Below are positions 1 through 9,123 of a stretch of DNA of 64,000 bases, piece after piece (position 1 is the stretch's first letter; each line of letters starts with the position of its first letter). The notes beneath the pieces are model-generated. The model did not search any database, was not told the DNA's origin, and was given only the letters and a program-made list of their open reading frames with translations. Both the position numbers and the translations under genes were made by a program. Where the stretch lies: contig NZ_JACCPY010000005.1 in assembly GCF_013426975.1 (NCBI RefSeq), positions 62,001 to 126,000 on the forward strand, in the 5' to 3' direction. This stretch comes from Sphaerotilus sulfidivorans (lineage in GTDB: Bacteria > Pseudomonadota > Gammaproteobacteria > Burkholderiales > Burkholderiaceae_C).

Positions 1-251
1 AACTATTTGGACTGCAGTGTGATTATAACTTTTCACTCGACAAATCAGAAGGAACTTGCCGTATACTTTTTGAGTTTTCAGAAACCGACGAATACAATAA
101 TGTAGAACTCGTCCTAAATCTTTCTTTACTAAAAATGGAAGCAAATGACTCTGGCATCTCGAGAAACATAATAAAAAGAAAATTGCTAGAATCGCTTGAA
201 AATTTTAAATTGGAAACCTATGAAAAATATAGAACAAAACAAGTTGCATAA
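1..251 (+). CDS. Partial hypothetical protein, 3' end only
   Basis: An open frame enters from the left edge (first full codon at base 3) and stops at TAA 249-251, giving about 82 residues that begin LFGLQCDYNF and end KYRTKQVA. I do not recognise the family. The codons are AT-rich (many AAA, GAA, AAT, TTT), quite unlike the GC-rich genes that follow from about 430, which suggests horizontally acquired DNA. The C-terminal part is charged and probably helical. The start lies outside the window. A long inverted repeat begins about 10 bp after the stop. That the frame is coding is moderately supported by its uninterrupted length in such AT-rich DNA. Confidence 0.5.
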   Translation, partial: LFGLQCDYNFSLDKSEGTCRILFEFSETDEYNNVELVLNLSLLKMEANDSGISRNIIKRKLLESLENFKLETYEKYRTKQVA

Positions 252-261
252 ATAACCATTG

Positions 262-371
262 CGTCTATTAAACCGGCAACTATCTCTATGACATAAATTC
301 GACGTTTTCCTTGCAAATCAAGGACTTGCAAATTTTTCAATATAATGCTTTTGATTGCCGGTTTAATGACG
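262..371. repeat. Imperfect 17-18 bp inverted repeat with 75-nt centre, attC-like or MITE-like
   Basis: The arm CGTCTATTAAACCGGCAA (262-279) is matched by TTGCCGGTTTAATGACG (355-371), which is complementary except for one extra base. The centre is AT-rich and holds a direct repeat, CTTGCAAAT, twice. The element starts about 10 bp after the stop codon of the AT-rich partial gene. Position and roughly 110-bp length resemble an integron cassette recombination site, but the outer heptamers ATTAAAC/GTTTAAT do not fit the usual RYYYAAC/GTTRRRY rule, so a terminator-like or miniature-element repeat is equally possible. Confidence 0.45.
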
Positions 372-374
372 TCA

Positions 375-402
375 CCCAAACCACTTCGCGCATCGGTTTG
401 GG
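375..402. repeat. Hairpin with 8-bp perfect arms
   Basis: CCCAAACC (375-382) and GGTTTGGG (395-402) are exact reverse complements separated by 12 bases. No T-run follows on either strand, so it is not a standard intrinsic terminator. It lies just where AT-rich DNA changes to GC-rich DNA. Confidence 0.4.
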
Positions 403-419
403 CGCCGCAGGTAAACTTT

Positions 420-629
420 ATGTTAAAAATCATTAGCTGGTTTTCATCGAAATCACGCCCCGGCAAGGCCGTGGATGCAGGGCTGAACCTGCTGGACACG
501 GCGATCGGCTTTGGCCTGGTGTCCGTGGCAGCCGTGGCGGCGGTGTTTGGAAAATTCCTGCTCGGCGGGTTGCTGGCCGCATTGGCGCTTGGCGTATTTG
601 TTCGTCTGAAGCGCCGCACAAAGTCCTGA
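420..629 (+). CDS. Possible small membrane protein (doubtful)
   Basis: ATG at 420 opens a 69-residue frame ending in a TGA at 627-629; an in-frame ATG at 345 would add 25 residues but lies inside the inverted repeat. Residues 26-62 are strongly hydrophobic (ATAIGFGLVS-like then GLLAALALGVFV), enough for two short membrane helices, and the protein ends with a basic tail RLKRRTKS. No family is recognised and no clear ribosome binding site precedes ATG 420. The remaining bases of 252-768 hold only the repeats described and the upstream region of the LysR gene. Confidence 0.3.
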   Translation: MLKIISWFSSKSRPGKAVDAGLNLLDTAIGFGLVSVAAVAAVFGKFLLGGLLAALALGVFVRLKRRTKS

Positions 630-768
630 GCGTCCGCACGGACACGTTGTTCTCGATGTCGAACGGCGGGACTCGAGGCCGCGCAAGCAACTCCGCCTCG
701 TGCAAGCGCATCGGCCGCTCGTCCCGCCACCCACCCCTTCCGCCGCTCTTGCCCATCCCCCACCCCGC

Positions 769-1683
769 ATGGACCGTCTCAAGCAGCTCGAAACCTTCGC
801 CGCCGTGGTGCAGCGTGGCAGCCTGAGCGCCGCCGCGCAGGCCGAGGGCGTGGCGCCCGCCGTGATCGGCCGGCGCATCGACGCGCTGGAAGAGCGCCTC
901 GGCGTGAAGCTGATGGTGCGCACCACCCGCCGGCTCTCTCTCACCCACGAGGGCAGCGCCTTCCTGGAGGACTGCACCCGCATCCTGGCCGACATCGCCA
1001 GCGCCGAGGCCAGCGTCAGCGCCGGCGGCGTCAAGGCCAGCGGCCATGTGCGCATCACCGCGCCCGGCGGCTTCGGCCGGCGCCATGTCGCGCCGCTGGT
1101 GCCGGGCTTCCTGGCGCAGCACCCGGAGGTGTCGATCTCGCTGAACCTCTCCGACCGGGTGATCGATCTGGTCAACGAGGGCTACGACTGCGCGGTGCGC
1201 GTCGGCGACCTGCCCGACTCCAGCCTGATCTCGGTGCGGCTGGCCGACAACCGGCGGCTGTGCGTGGCGGCGCCCGCCTATCTGGCGCGCGCCGGCGTGC
1301 CGCAGCATCCGCTGGAGCTGATGCGCGGCGGCCATGAATGCCTGACGCTGAGCTCCGAGGCCAGCCAGTCGCGCGGCTGGGCCTTCACGATCGACGGCGA
1401 GGTGCAGCACCTGCGCCCGCCCGGCCGGCTCGACTGCACCGATGGCCAGGTGCTGCACGCCTGGTGCCTGGCCGGCCTGGGCCTGGCCTGGCGCAGCACC
1501 TGGGAGGTCGAGGCCGATCTGGCCGCCGGGCGGCTGGCGAGCGTGCTCGACGCACACGCCGCGCCGCCCAACGGCATCTACGCGGTGCTGCCGCATGTGC
1601 GCCACCTGCCGCTGCGGGTGCGGCTGTGGATCGATTTCCTGAAGCACTCCTACGCGACACCGGGCTACTGGACTGCAGGATGA
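769..1683 (+). CDS. LysR-family transcriptional regulator
   Basis: The 304-residue product starts [10 protein letters not shown] and has the LysR layout: a winged helix-turn-helix in residues 1-60 ([16 protein letters not shown], then [20 protein letters not shown]) and a periplasmic-binding-like effector domain from about residue 90 ([18 protein letters not shown]). The ATG at 769 is chosen because LysR proteins begin just before the first helix; an upstream in-frame ATG at 700 would add a proline-rich tail unlike the family. No Shine-Dalgarno is evident. LysR regulators commonly control a neighbouring gene, but the next gene is co-directional and unrelated in function, so its target is unknown. 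Confidence 0.9.
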   Translation: MDRLKQLETFAAVVQRGSLSAAAQAEGVAPAVIGRRIDALEERLGVKLMVRTTRRLSLTHEGSAFLEDCTRILADIASAEASVSAGGVKASGHVRITAPGGFGRRHVAPLVPGFLAQHPEVSISLNLSDRVIDLVNEGYDCAVRVGDLPDSSLISVRLADNRRLCVAAPAYLARAGVPQHPLELMRGGHECLTLSSEASQSRGWAFTIDGEVQHLRPPGRLDCTDGQVLHAWCLAGLGLAWRSTWEVEADLAAGRLASVLDAHAAPPNGIYAVLPHVRHLPLRVRLWIDFLKHSYATPGYWTAG

Positions 1684-1771
1684 GGCGCAGCCGCACGCTT
1701 CATGGCAGCATGATCTCCGGCAACAATTCACGAACCCCAAAGTACCAGGGGCCGGACCGAGGAGAGCGACG

Positions 1772-2674
1772 ATGAAGTGGGATGGACAGCGCGAAAGCAG
1801 CCAGATCGAGGACCGCCGGGGCAGTGGCGGCGGCGGTCGGGGTGGCGGCGGCATCCGGGTGGGTGGCGGGCGAGGGGTCGGCCTGGGCACGATCGCGGTC
1901 GCGCTGGTGGCTGGCTGGATCTTCGGCATCAACCCCGGCACGATCATCGGCGTGCTCGGCGGCCTGGAGGGCGCGGCCCCCGGCGCCACGCAGCAGGCCC
2001 CGGCGCCCAGCGCGACACGCAGCGCGCCGCAGGACGAGAACGCGCGCTTCGTCTCGACGGTGCTGGCCTCGACCGAGGACATCTGGCAGGAGACCTTCCA
2101 GGCCTCCGGCCGCGACTACCGCAAGCCGGTGCTGGTGCTCTACCGCGGCTCGACCCGCTCGGCCTGCGGCACCGGCCAGGCGGCGATGGGGCCGTTCTAC
2201 TGCCCCGGCGACGAGAAGGTCTACCTCGACCTGGGCTTCTTCGAGACGATGCGCCGCCAGCTCGGCGCGCCGGGCGACTTCGCGCAGGCCTATGTGGTGG
2301 CGCACGAGGTCGGCCACCATGTGCAGCACCTGCTGGGCATCACCGACCGGGTCGACGCGCTGCGCGGCCGCCAGAGCGAGGCGCAGGCCAACGCGATGTC
2401 GGTGCGGCTGGAACTGCAGGCCGACTGCTTCGCCGGCGTCTGGGCCGGACGCTCGCAGCAGGCGAAGAACTGGCTCGAGCAGGGCGATCTGGAGGAAGCC
2501 ATGAACGCCGCCTCGCAGATCGGCGACGACACGCTGCAGCAGAACGCCGGCGGCGCGGTGCGCCCGGAGAGCTTCACGCACGGCTCGAGCGCGCAGCGCA
2601 TGCGCTGGTTCCAGCGCGGCTTCCAGAGCGGCCAGGTGTCGCAGTGCGACACCTTCCAGGCACGCAGCCTCTGA
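1772..2674 (+). CDS. Neutral zinc metallopeptidase, YpfJ family
   Basis: The 300-residue protein has a Gly/Arg-rich N-terminus (residues 15-36), one hydrophobic segment (about 37-60, [14 protein letters not shown]) and a peptidase domain with the zinc motif HEVGH at residues 178-182, followed by [13 protein letters not shown], which carries the downstream acidic ligand. This is the pattern of the YpfJ/KPN_02809 family (Pfam Zn_peptidase). It is probably anchored in the inner membrane with the catalytic domain outside. ATG 1772 follows an AGGAG with about 8 bases of spacing. Substrates are not known for the family. The gene converges on the small PAS/Cys gene. Confidence 0.9.
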   Translation: MKWDGQRESSQIEDRRGSGGGGRGGGGIRVGGGRGVGLGTIAVALVAGWIFGINPGTIIGVLGGLEGAAPGATQQAPAPSATRSAPQDENARFVSTVLASTEDIWQETFQASGRDYRKPVLVLYRGSTRSACGTGQAAMGPFYCPGDEKVYLDLGFFETMRRQLGAPGDFAQAYVVAHEVGHHVQHLLGITDRVDALRGRQSEAQANAMSVRLELQADCFAGVWAGRSQQAKNWLEQGDLEEAMNAASQIGDDTLQQNAGGAVRPESFTHGSSAQRMRWFQRGFQSGQVSQCDTFQARSL

Positions 2675-2677
2675 GCC

Positions 2678-2694
2678 GAGCGGCGGCGCCGCTC
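2678..2694. terminator. GC-rich hairpin between convergent genes
   Basis: GAGCGGC-GGC-GCCGCTC is a perfect 7-bp stem placed between the stop codons of two converging genes. It lacks a T-run, so its role as a terminator is only suggested by position. Confidence 0.3.
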
Positions 2695-3253
2695 AGCCCG
2701 GCGGCGCCATCTCGGCCAGGCAGCGCGGGCAGACGCCGTAGTCGACCTGCAGCGGTCGCGCCGCGTGAATGTGCTCGGGCGGCTCCCAGTAGCCCTGGGG
2801 CGTGCAGACCCACAGGCAGATGCTGCAGCGCAGCCACGGCGGCGTGCCGGTGCCTGGCTGCGAGACCACGCTGCGGGTCTCGAAGCGCAGTGCGGTGGCG
2901 CGGGGCCGGGCCTGCACCAGCGTGTGCTCGATGCGCACCCAGCCGTCGGGCAGAGGAACCAGACGCATCTGCATCTGCCGCGACAGCGCGGGCGCATCGC
3001 AGCGGTAGTTCAGCAGGCGAGGCTGCCGGGTCAGCCGGGAGGCCTGCAGCGCGGACTCGATGAACATGCGCGTCGTGTCGCCCGCCAGAAAGCGACCCAG
3101 CGGGCGGCCGATCACGCCATGACGGAAGGCGTTGCCACTGCCCTGGCCCGCCAGCGCCGCCGCATCCCAGTCGGGACTCACGTCGATGACCCGATTGTCG
3201 CGGTCGAGCAGATACCAGGAGGCCAGCTCCCCACCCGGGCTCACGGCGTGCAT
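2693..3253 (-). CDS. Small PAS-like protein with Cys-rich C-terminus
   Basis: The 186-residue product starts MHAVSPGGELASWYLLD. Its first 100 residues (LLDRDNRVIDVSPDWD, GRPLGRFLAG) look like a PAS fold. The C-terminus carries CSICLWVC and, further on, CPRCL, two CxxC-like pairs that could bind a metal. It follows the CheB-CheR-GGDEF-EAL fusion gene on the same strand and overlaps its 3' end by 13 nt; a GTG at 3244 would give a tight GTGA stop-start overlap instead. Neither start has a strong Shine-Dalgarno, so translational coupling is likely. Function is inferred only as sensory or an accessory to the fusion protein. Confidence 0.7.
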   Translation of the reverse strand: MHAVSPGGELASWYLLDRDNRVIDVSPDWDAAALAGQGSGNAFRHGVIGRPLGRFLAGDTTRMFIESALQASRLTRQPRLLNYRCDAPALSRQMQMRLVPLPDGWVRIEHTLVQARPRATALRFETRSVVSQPGTGTPPWLRCSICLWVCTPQGYWEPPEHIHAARPLQVDYGVCPRCLAEMAPPG

Positions 3254-6200
3254 TCGAGCATCGCGGCCGAAGCCAGCCAGCGCTCGCAGGCCTCGGCCGG
3301 CATCGGTCGCCCGCGCAGGAAACCCTGCACCAGCAGATCCTGACCGCGCTCGCGCAGGCACTGCTGCAGCGCCTCGGTCTCGACGCCCTCGGCGACCAGC
3401 CGCAGGCCCAGCGCCCGGCCCAGACCGATGACCGCCTCGACGATCTCGCGATCGTCGCGCTGGTCGGCCATGCCCTGCACGAAGCTGCGGTCGATCTTCA
3501 GCTCGCGGATCGGCAGGTGCCGCAGCAGCGCCAGCGACGAGTAGCCGGTGCCGAAGTCGTCGAGCGAGAGCTGCACGCCCAGCACCTCGAGCCGGCGCAG
3601 CACCCGGTCGAGCGCCTCGTCGCGCCGCAGCAGCGCGCTCTCGGTGATCTCGAGCACCAGGCGCTCGCCGGGCACGCCATGCGCGATCAGCAGCTGCTGC
3701 AGCCGGTCGGGCAGGCCGGCGTCACGCATCTGGCGGGCGGCCAGATTGACCGACATGCACAGGTCCACATGGCCCTGCGCCCGCCATGCCGCCAGCTGCC
3801 GGCAGGCCTGGTCGAGCACCCAGTCGCCGATGCGCTCGATCAGCGAGGACTCCTCGGCGATCGGCAGGAAGACCGTCGGTGCGATCAGCGTGCCCGCCGG
3901 CGACCAGCGCAGCAGCGCCTCCACGCCATGCACCGCCCCGGTGCGCAGATCGACCTGCGGCTGATAGTGCAGCACCAGCTCGTCGCGGCCGAGCGCATGG
4001 CGCAGGCCACTCTCGATGTGCAGACGCTGGCGCGCGCTGCTGCCGACCTCGCTGGCATAGAACTCATAGCGCCCGCGCCCGGCGTTCTTGGCGCGGTACA
4101 TCGCCGCATCGGCATGGCTGAGCAGCGTGGCCGCATCGCTGGCATCGCCCGGATAGAGCGCCACCCCGATGCTGGCACCGGTCGACAGCAGCGTGCCGCG
4201 GAACGGGATCGGCTCGGCCAGCAGCAGCTGGATGCGCTCGACCGTCAGCAGGCACTCGTGGCGCGAGCTGTTCTCGAGCAGCAGCACGAACTCGTCGCCG
4301 CCCAGCCGCGCCAGCGTGTCGCAGGCGCGCACGCAGCCGCTGATGCGCTGCGCGGCCAGCTTCAGCACCTCGTCGCCGGCGTCATGGCCCAGGCTGTCGT
4401 TGATGGTCTTGAAATGATCGAGGTCGATGAAGCACAGCGCGATCTCGGTGCGCTGGCGCCGCGCATTGTCGATCGCATGGCTGGTGCGGTCCATCAGCAG
4501 GCTGCGGTTGGGCAGCGTGGTCAGCGCGTCGTGAGTGGCCTGATGGCGCATTTCCTCGCGGGTACGAGTCAGGTCGGAAATGTCGGTCAGGGCCACCACC
4601 ACATGGGCGATGCCGCCGGTCTCGTCGGACAGCGGACTCGCCGACATCCAGCAGGTCGCCATCGAGCCATCGGCGCGACGGCCGGTGACCTCGCCCTGCC
4701 AGCGCCCCTGCCTATGGACCTGCGCCAGCAGCCCGGGCAGAAAGTTGTCGTCATCGTGCCCGCCGCACAGGAAGTCCGCCGGCTGACCCAGCAGCGCCGC
4801 CTCGCTGCGGCCTGCAAGCTGGCACAAGGCCCCGTTGACCCGCCCGATGCGGCCGTCGGCATCCAGGATCATCAGCCCCTCGGAGCTGACCTCGAAGACC
4901 TTGGCGGCGATGCGCAGCGACTCGTCGGCCTGGCGCACCGGCGTCAGATCGACCGCCTGCATGCCGATCGCCTCGAGCGTGCCGGCCGCGTCATATAGCC
5001 CGAAGCGGGTGGCCCACCACCAGCGCTTCTCGCCGGCCACGACGAAGGACTGCTCCAGCTCGGTGGTGGCGCCGTCGCGCAGCAGGTCGAGATCCGCCTG
5101 GCGCAGCAGGCTGGCAATGTCGGCAGGCATCACCTGCGCATCGGTGCGCCCGACCAGATCGCCCGTCGCCCGCCCGAAAAAATCGGCATAACGCGAGTTG
5201 GCGAACTGGTAGCGCCCGCTGGTGTCCTTGATGGCCATCAGCGCCTGTCCGTGGCTGAGCACCGACAGCAGCCGCTGCTCGACCTGCCGTGTCTGGCGTT
5301 CGGCCCGGGCCAGGTCGGTGTTGTCGACCACCGTCAGCACCACGCCGCGGCGCTCGCCGCCCAGCACGTTGTGGCTGAGGTGCAGCACATACTCGCGCCC
5401 GTCCTCGCCGGGCGGCAGCTCCAGGGACAGCGGGCTGGCGCTGGCCTGGGCCTGCGCGACGGTGGCCACCAGATCCGGAATGCCGCTGGGACGGTACATC
5501 GTCGACAGCGGCAGCCCCGTCGCGCCGCGGCTGAGCCGGAAGAGCTGCTCGGCCGCCAGGTTGTAGCGGTTGATGCAGAACTTTTCGTCGATCACCAGCA
5601 TCGGCATCGTGATGCTGTTCTGGATGCTCTGCAGTTCCTCGGCCAGCTGCTGGTGGCGCCGCCACTGGTGGTTCAGCTCGGCATTGACGGTGGAGAGCTC
5701 CTGGTTGGTGGCCTGCAGCTCCTCGTTGGCCGACTCCAGCTCCTCGTTGCTGGCCTGCAGCTCCTCGTTGGTGGCCTGGGCCTCCTCGTTGAGCGCCTGC
5801 ATCTCCTCGTTGAAGGACTCGAGCTGCTCGATCAGGCTCTTCATGCGCGCGCGCGCATCGGCCAGCTCGGCGGCCTCGGCGGCGCCCGACTCCGCCGGCG
5901 TGATTCGGCGCGTGCCACGCGCGCGCATCGGCAGAAAGGCCAGCAGCACCAGCCGACTGCCCGAGTGGCCCGCACCGCCTGCCCCGGCAAAGGCGTGCAG
6001 GACCATCTGCCAGCGCTGGCGCCGACGCTGCTGCACCAGCGTGATCTCGGCCTGATGGGTATCGCGCGAGCCATCGCCCAACAGCGCGCACAGCAGGCGC
6101 AGCTCGGTCTCGATCTCGGGGCGGGCCATCGACAGCACATCGAAGGTCTGCGCGCCGGCCCGCAGCTGCAGGAAAGGCGAGACCTCGCCATGCACCAGCA

Positions 6201-7893
6201 GCACCCGCAGACGCTCGTCGAGCAGCACGCAGGGCGGCAGATACAGCCGCGCACCTTGACGCAGCAGCGCCAGCTCCAGCTCGACCGCGCTGGAGGGCAT
6301 GGCTGGTCGCTGCGGCACCGGGGCGGCCGGCGCACGGACGGCCGCAGTCGGGCTCTCCAGGACATCCGGCGGCGTCAGGTCGATGGCCGTGCTGCCCAGT
6401 CGAGCGGTCAGCGCAAGCCCGGCCCGGCGCTCGTACAGCCGCACGCCGTTGTCGAACGAGCGGAACAGATCCTCATGGTGCAGCGTCGACTCGTTCTGGC
6501 CCAGCATCAGCAGCCCACCCGGGCGCAGCGCGAAATGGAACATGCGCATCACCCGTGTCTGCGCCTCGGGCTTCAGGTAGATCAGCACATTGCGGCAGCT
6601 GATCATGTCGAGCCGGGGAAACGGCGGATCGCGGGTCAGGTCATGCCGAGAGAAGACGATGCTCTCGCGCAGCACCTTGTCGATCTCGACATGCTGACCC
6701 AGCGCATGGAAATGCAGCGCACGCAGGCGGTCGGGCAGCGCCGTCATCGTGGCCCCGTCGTACACGCCGCGCCGGGCCTGCTGCATCGCCTCCAGATCCA
6801 GATCGGTGGCAAAGATCTGCAATGGATGCTCGTCCAGCCGGTCGCCCAGCGCGTCGCGCCAGACCATCGCCACCGAATAGGCCTCCTCGCCGGTGGCGCA
6901 GCCCGCCACCCAGACCCGCACCGGCTCGCCGGCCGGCTTGCGCGCCAGCACCCGCCCGACCTGCTCGACCAGGTGCTCGAAGGCCAGCGGATTGCGCCAG
7001 AAAGAGGTGACCGAGATCAGCGTCTCGCGCGCCAGCGCCTCGATCTCGCCCGCATCGGCCGCCAGCCGCTCGAGATAGGCCGGCAGCGTCTCCGCGCCCA
7101 CTGCCTGCATGCGCCGGGCCAGGCGGCGGCGCAGCGTCGGCTCCTTGTAGTCGGCCAGATTGATGCCGCAGTGCAGGCGCACCCGCTGGAACAGCGCATT
7201 CAGATCGGCATCGGCCGGGATCGGCAGCACCGGCACCAGCAGCTCGTCGTCGACCCGGTCAGCCGCAGCAAGAATGTCGGCTTCTCCGATCGGTGAACTC
7301 ATCGGGGCAGCGGCCCAGAGCGCAATAGCACGGCCCATGCCCTCCAGGGACATGCGCCGGTTGCGCCCGACGCTGCGCTCGGCGGCTTCGGGCATGCCGC
7401 TGTAACGGGCGCTGTCGGCGCTTTCCACCAGCACCAATCCTCCAGCGTCCCGGATGCGCCGAAGCCCGTGCGCCCCGTCGCTGCCGGTGCCCGACAGCAC
7501 GATGCCGGCCGCACGCGGTCCGAGCTGCTGGGCCAGCGACTCGAAGAACAGATTGATCGACGGCCGCGGGATCGAATGCGGCTCCGGCTCGGCCAACCTC
7601 AGCCGGCCGCCCTCGAGACGGATGTGCGCATTGTTCGGCGTGACCAGCACGGTGTCGGGCCGGGGCAGATCGCTGTCGCCGACCTCCTGCACCGTCATCC
7701 GGGTGTGCGGCCGCAGGATCTCGGCCAGCACCGAACGATGGGTAGGCGTCATGTGCTGCAGCAGCACGAAGCACAGCCCGGAATCGACAGGAAGCTGTGC
7801 GAGCAGCAGGCGCAGGCTTTCCAACCCGCCGGCCGACGCCCCCACGCCAACCAGCCCCGCCAGCACGGGCGGACTCTCCGTTGTCATCTCCAT
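3241..7893 (-). CDS. CheB-CheR-coiled coil-PAS-GGDEF-EAL fusion protein
   Basis: A single frame of 1550 residues joins a CheB methylesterase domain (GASAGG, QHM and GTGSDGA give the Ser-His-Asp triad, residues ~10-190), a CheR methyltransferase (~225-490, WVAGCATGEEAYS), a heptad-rich coiled coil (~680-750, repeated NEELQ units), about three PAS domains (~750-1110), a diguanylate cyclase with intact GGDEF near residue 1198 and an RACD inhibitory site just before it, and an EAL phosphodiesterase near 1325 with ESALL, DDFGTGYSSL and KIDRSF. All catalytic motifs look complete, so it may both make and break c-di-GMP. ATG 7893 follows GGAG by 8 bases; ATG 7920 is possible. No transmembrane segment is seen, so it is cytosolic. 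Confidence 0.92.
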   Translation of the reverse strand: MEMTTESPPVLAGLVGVGASAGGLESLRLLLAQLPVDSGLCFVLLQHMTPTHRSVLAEILRPHTRMTVQEVGDSDLPRPDTVLVTPNNAHIRLEGGRLRLAEPEPHSIPRPSINLFFESLAQQLGPRAAGIVLSGTGSDGAHGLRRIRDAGGLVLVESADSARYSGMPEAAERSVGRNRRMSLEGMGRAIALWAAAPMSSPIGEADILAAADRVDDELLVPVLPIPADADLNALFQRVRLHCGINLADYKEPTLRRRLARRMQAVGAETLPAYLERLAADAGEIEALARETLISVTSFWRNPLAFEHLVEQVGRVLARKPAGEPVRVWVAGCATGEEAYSVAMVWRDALGDRLDEHPLQIFATDLDLEAMQQARRGVYDGATMTALPDRLRALHFHALGQHVEIDKVLRESIVFSRHDLTRDPPFPRLDMISCRNVLIYLKPEAQTRVMRMFHFALRPGGLLMLGQNESTLHHEDLFRSFDNGVRLYERRAGLALTARLGSTAIDLTPPDVLESPTAAVRAPAAPVPQRPAMPSSAVELELALLRQGARLYLPPCVLLDERLRVLLVHGEVSPFLQLRAGAQTFDVLSMARPEIETELRLLCALLGDGSRDTHQAEITLVQQRRRQRWQMVLHAFAGAGGAGHSGSRLVLLAFLPMRARGTRRITPAESGAAEAAELADARARMKSLIEQLESFNEEMQALNEEAQATNEELQASNEELESANEELQATNQELSTVNAELNHQWRRHQQLAEELQSIQNSITMPMLVIDEKFCINRYNLAAEQLFRLSRGATGLPLSTMYRPSGIPDLVATVAQAQASASPLSLELPPGEDGREYVLHLSHNVLGGERRGVVLTVVDNTDLARAERQTRQVEQRLLSVLSHGQALMAIKDTSGRYQFANSRYADFFGRATGDLVGRTDAQVMPADIASLLRQADLDLLRDGATTELEQSFVVAGEKRWWWATRFGLYDAAGTLEAIGMQAVDLTPVRQADESLRIAAKVFEVSSEGLMILDADGRIGRVNGALCQLAGRSEAALLGQPADFLCGGHDDDNFLPGLLAQVHRQGRWQGEVTGRRADGSMATCWMSASPLSDETGGIAHVVVALTDISDLTRTREEMRHQATHDALTTLPNRSLLMDRTSHAIDNARRQRTEIALCFIDLDHFKTINDSLGHDAGDEVLKLAAQRISGCVRACDTLARLGGDEFVLLLENSSRHECLLTVERIQLLLAEPIPFRGTLLSTGASIGVALYPGDASDAATLLSHADAAMYRAKNAGRGRYEFYASEVGSSARQRLHIESGLRHALGRDELVLHYQPQVDLRTGAVHGVEALLRWSPAGTLIAPTVFLPIAEESSLIERIGDWVLDQACRQLAAWRAQGHVDLCMSVNLAARQMRDAGLPDRLQQLLIAHGVPGERLVLEITESALLRRDEALDRVLRRLEVLGVQLSLDDFGTGYSSLALLRHLPIRELKIDRSFVQGMADQRDDREIVEAVIGLGRALGLRLVAEGVETEALQQCLRERGQDLLVQGFLRGRPMPAEACERWLASAAMLECTP

Positions 7894-8002
7894 GCCGATC
7901 GCTCCGTACTGCCCATGCAATTACTGCTGTCTTTTGCAGCAGATCTGGCCGCTCATCGTGCCCGAAATTGTTCAGTTCAGGAGCACATTTCTGTGACGCC
8001 AT

Positions 8003-9013
8003 TCACGACTGACCCGCCCCCCCCACCCCGAAACCCCAGGCCACCAGCGCGAAGCTGCCAAAGGCCAGCACCGTCGAGGCCAGGATGATCCGGGCCACGC
8101 GGCCGTTGTCGGCGCGGTAGCGCTCGGCCAGCAGGGAGACGTTGCTGGCGCTGGGCAGCGCAGCAGCCAGCGTCAGCACCATCAGCTGGAAGTCGCTCAG
8201 GCCCAGGCCGGCCTGCTGGGCCAGCCGGCCGCCACCCCAGACCAGCGCCGGATGCACGACCAGCTTGATCAGCGCCACCGGCAGATAGCGGCGCGGCGAC
8301 ATCGGCGGCGCGGGCTGCCCCTGCGCATCCAGCCCGGAGCGCCACAGCACCGCGCCGATGGTGAACAGCGCCACCGGGCTGGCGGCATCGGCCAGCATCG
8401 CGATCACCCGGTCGACCGGACCAGGCAGCGTCAGTCCGGTCACCGACATCAGCGCGCCCAGACCGATCGACCACGGCAGCGGATTGGACAGCGCCGCGCG
8501 CAGCGAGCGCAGCACCGCCGCCCGCGCGGCGGCCGCGTCACCCGCATGCGAGGCGGCCGGATCATCGTGATGCAGCTGCGCGATGGCGATGCACAGCGAA
8601 CTGGTGACGAACAGGTCCAGCAGCACCGTGGTGATGACCGGCCCGGCCGCCGCCGGCCCGAGCAGCGCCACCAGCAGCGGCACACCCATGAAGCCGGTGT
8701 TGGGAAAGGCCGCCACCAGCGCACCGAAGGCGGCATCGCGCAGATTGCCGGCCGCGCGCCGGGTCAGCACGATCGTCAGCGCCACCACCGCCAGCGCGCA
8801 GGCCAGATAGAGGCCCAGCACCACCGGATCGAGCAGCTCGGCCACCGGCAGCCGCGCGCCGAAGCGCAGCAGCATGCAGGGCAGCGCGAAGTACAGCACG
8901 AAGGCGTTGAGCCCTGGCACCGCCGCCAGCGGCAGCAGCCCGCGCCGTGCGGCGAGGTAGCCGATCAGGATCAGCGCGAAGAACGGAACGGTGACGGTGA
9001 GGATGGCCTGCAT
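8003..9013 (-). CDS. AEC-family (auxin efflux carrier type) transporter
   Basis: The 336-residue product starts MQAILTVTVPFFALILIGYL and is hydrophobic throughout, with about ten predicted helices in two halves separated by a polar loop near residues 165-185. Family hallmarks include the GFMGVPLLVALLG segment and the C-terminal ALPSASNVSLLAERY. AEC carriers in bacteria export or exchange carboxylates such as malate or malonate, but the substrate cannot be told here. The gene is divergent from the EEP hydrolase gene, with about 110 bp between the chosen starts. Upstream in-frame codons to 9097 are rejected because they would place a Cys-rich tail before the first helix. Confidence 0.88.
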   Translation of the reverse strand: MQAILTVTVPFFALILIGYLAARRGLLPLAAVPGLNAFVLYFALPCMLLRFGARLPVAELLDPVVLGLYLACALAVVALTIVLTRRAAGNLRDAAFGALVAAFPNTGFMGVPLLVALLGPAAAGPVITTVLLDLFVTSSLCIAIAQLHHDDPAASHAGDAAAARAAVLRSLRAALSNPLPWSIGLGALMSVTGLTLPGPVDRVIAMLADAASPVALFTIGAVLWRSGLDAQGQPAPPMSPRRYLPVALIKLVVHPALVWGGGRLAQQAGLGLSDFQLMVLTLAAALPSASNVSLLAERYRADNGRVARIILASTVLAFGSFALVAWGFGVGGAGQS

Positions 9014-9123
9014 GGTCCGACAGTATCCCAGCGATGTTCCGGGGTGACATCCGGACAGGCATGCCGGACAGCGACAATCGGCGATCCGTTTTTCCACATC
9101 CGCCGTCCGACGGAGACCCGCCC

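Noticed and set aside
262-371. Integron attC site
   Set aside because: Length and position fit, but the outer heptamers ATTAAAC/GTTTAAT break the consensus at position four, the stem lacks the usual asymmetry and no integrase gene is visible; kept only as an inverted repeat.
433-2082. Very long open frame on the minus strand across the LysR and metallopeptidase region
   Set aside because: It is antisense to two well-supported genes, has a Pro/Arg/His/Gln-rich composition typical of GC-rich shadow frames and no recognisable domain.
5650-5850. Direct repeats in the large fusion gene
   Set aside because: They encode successive NEELQ-type heptads of a coiled coil, so they are a consequence of protein structure rather than a DNA repeat element.
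5251-7296. 681-codon plus-strand frame opposite the large fusion gene
   Set aside because: It mirrors the CheB/CheR/PAS coding sequence and has the Gln/Arg/Ala/Val-rich composition of an antisense shadow, without domain motifs.
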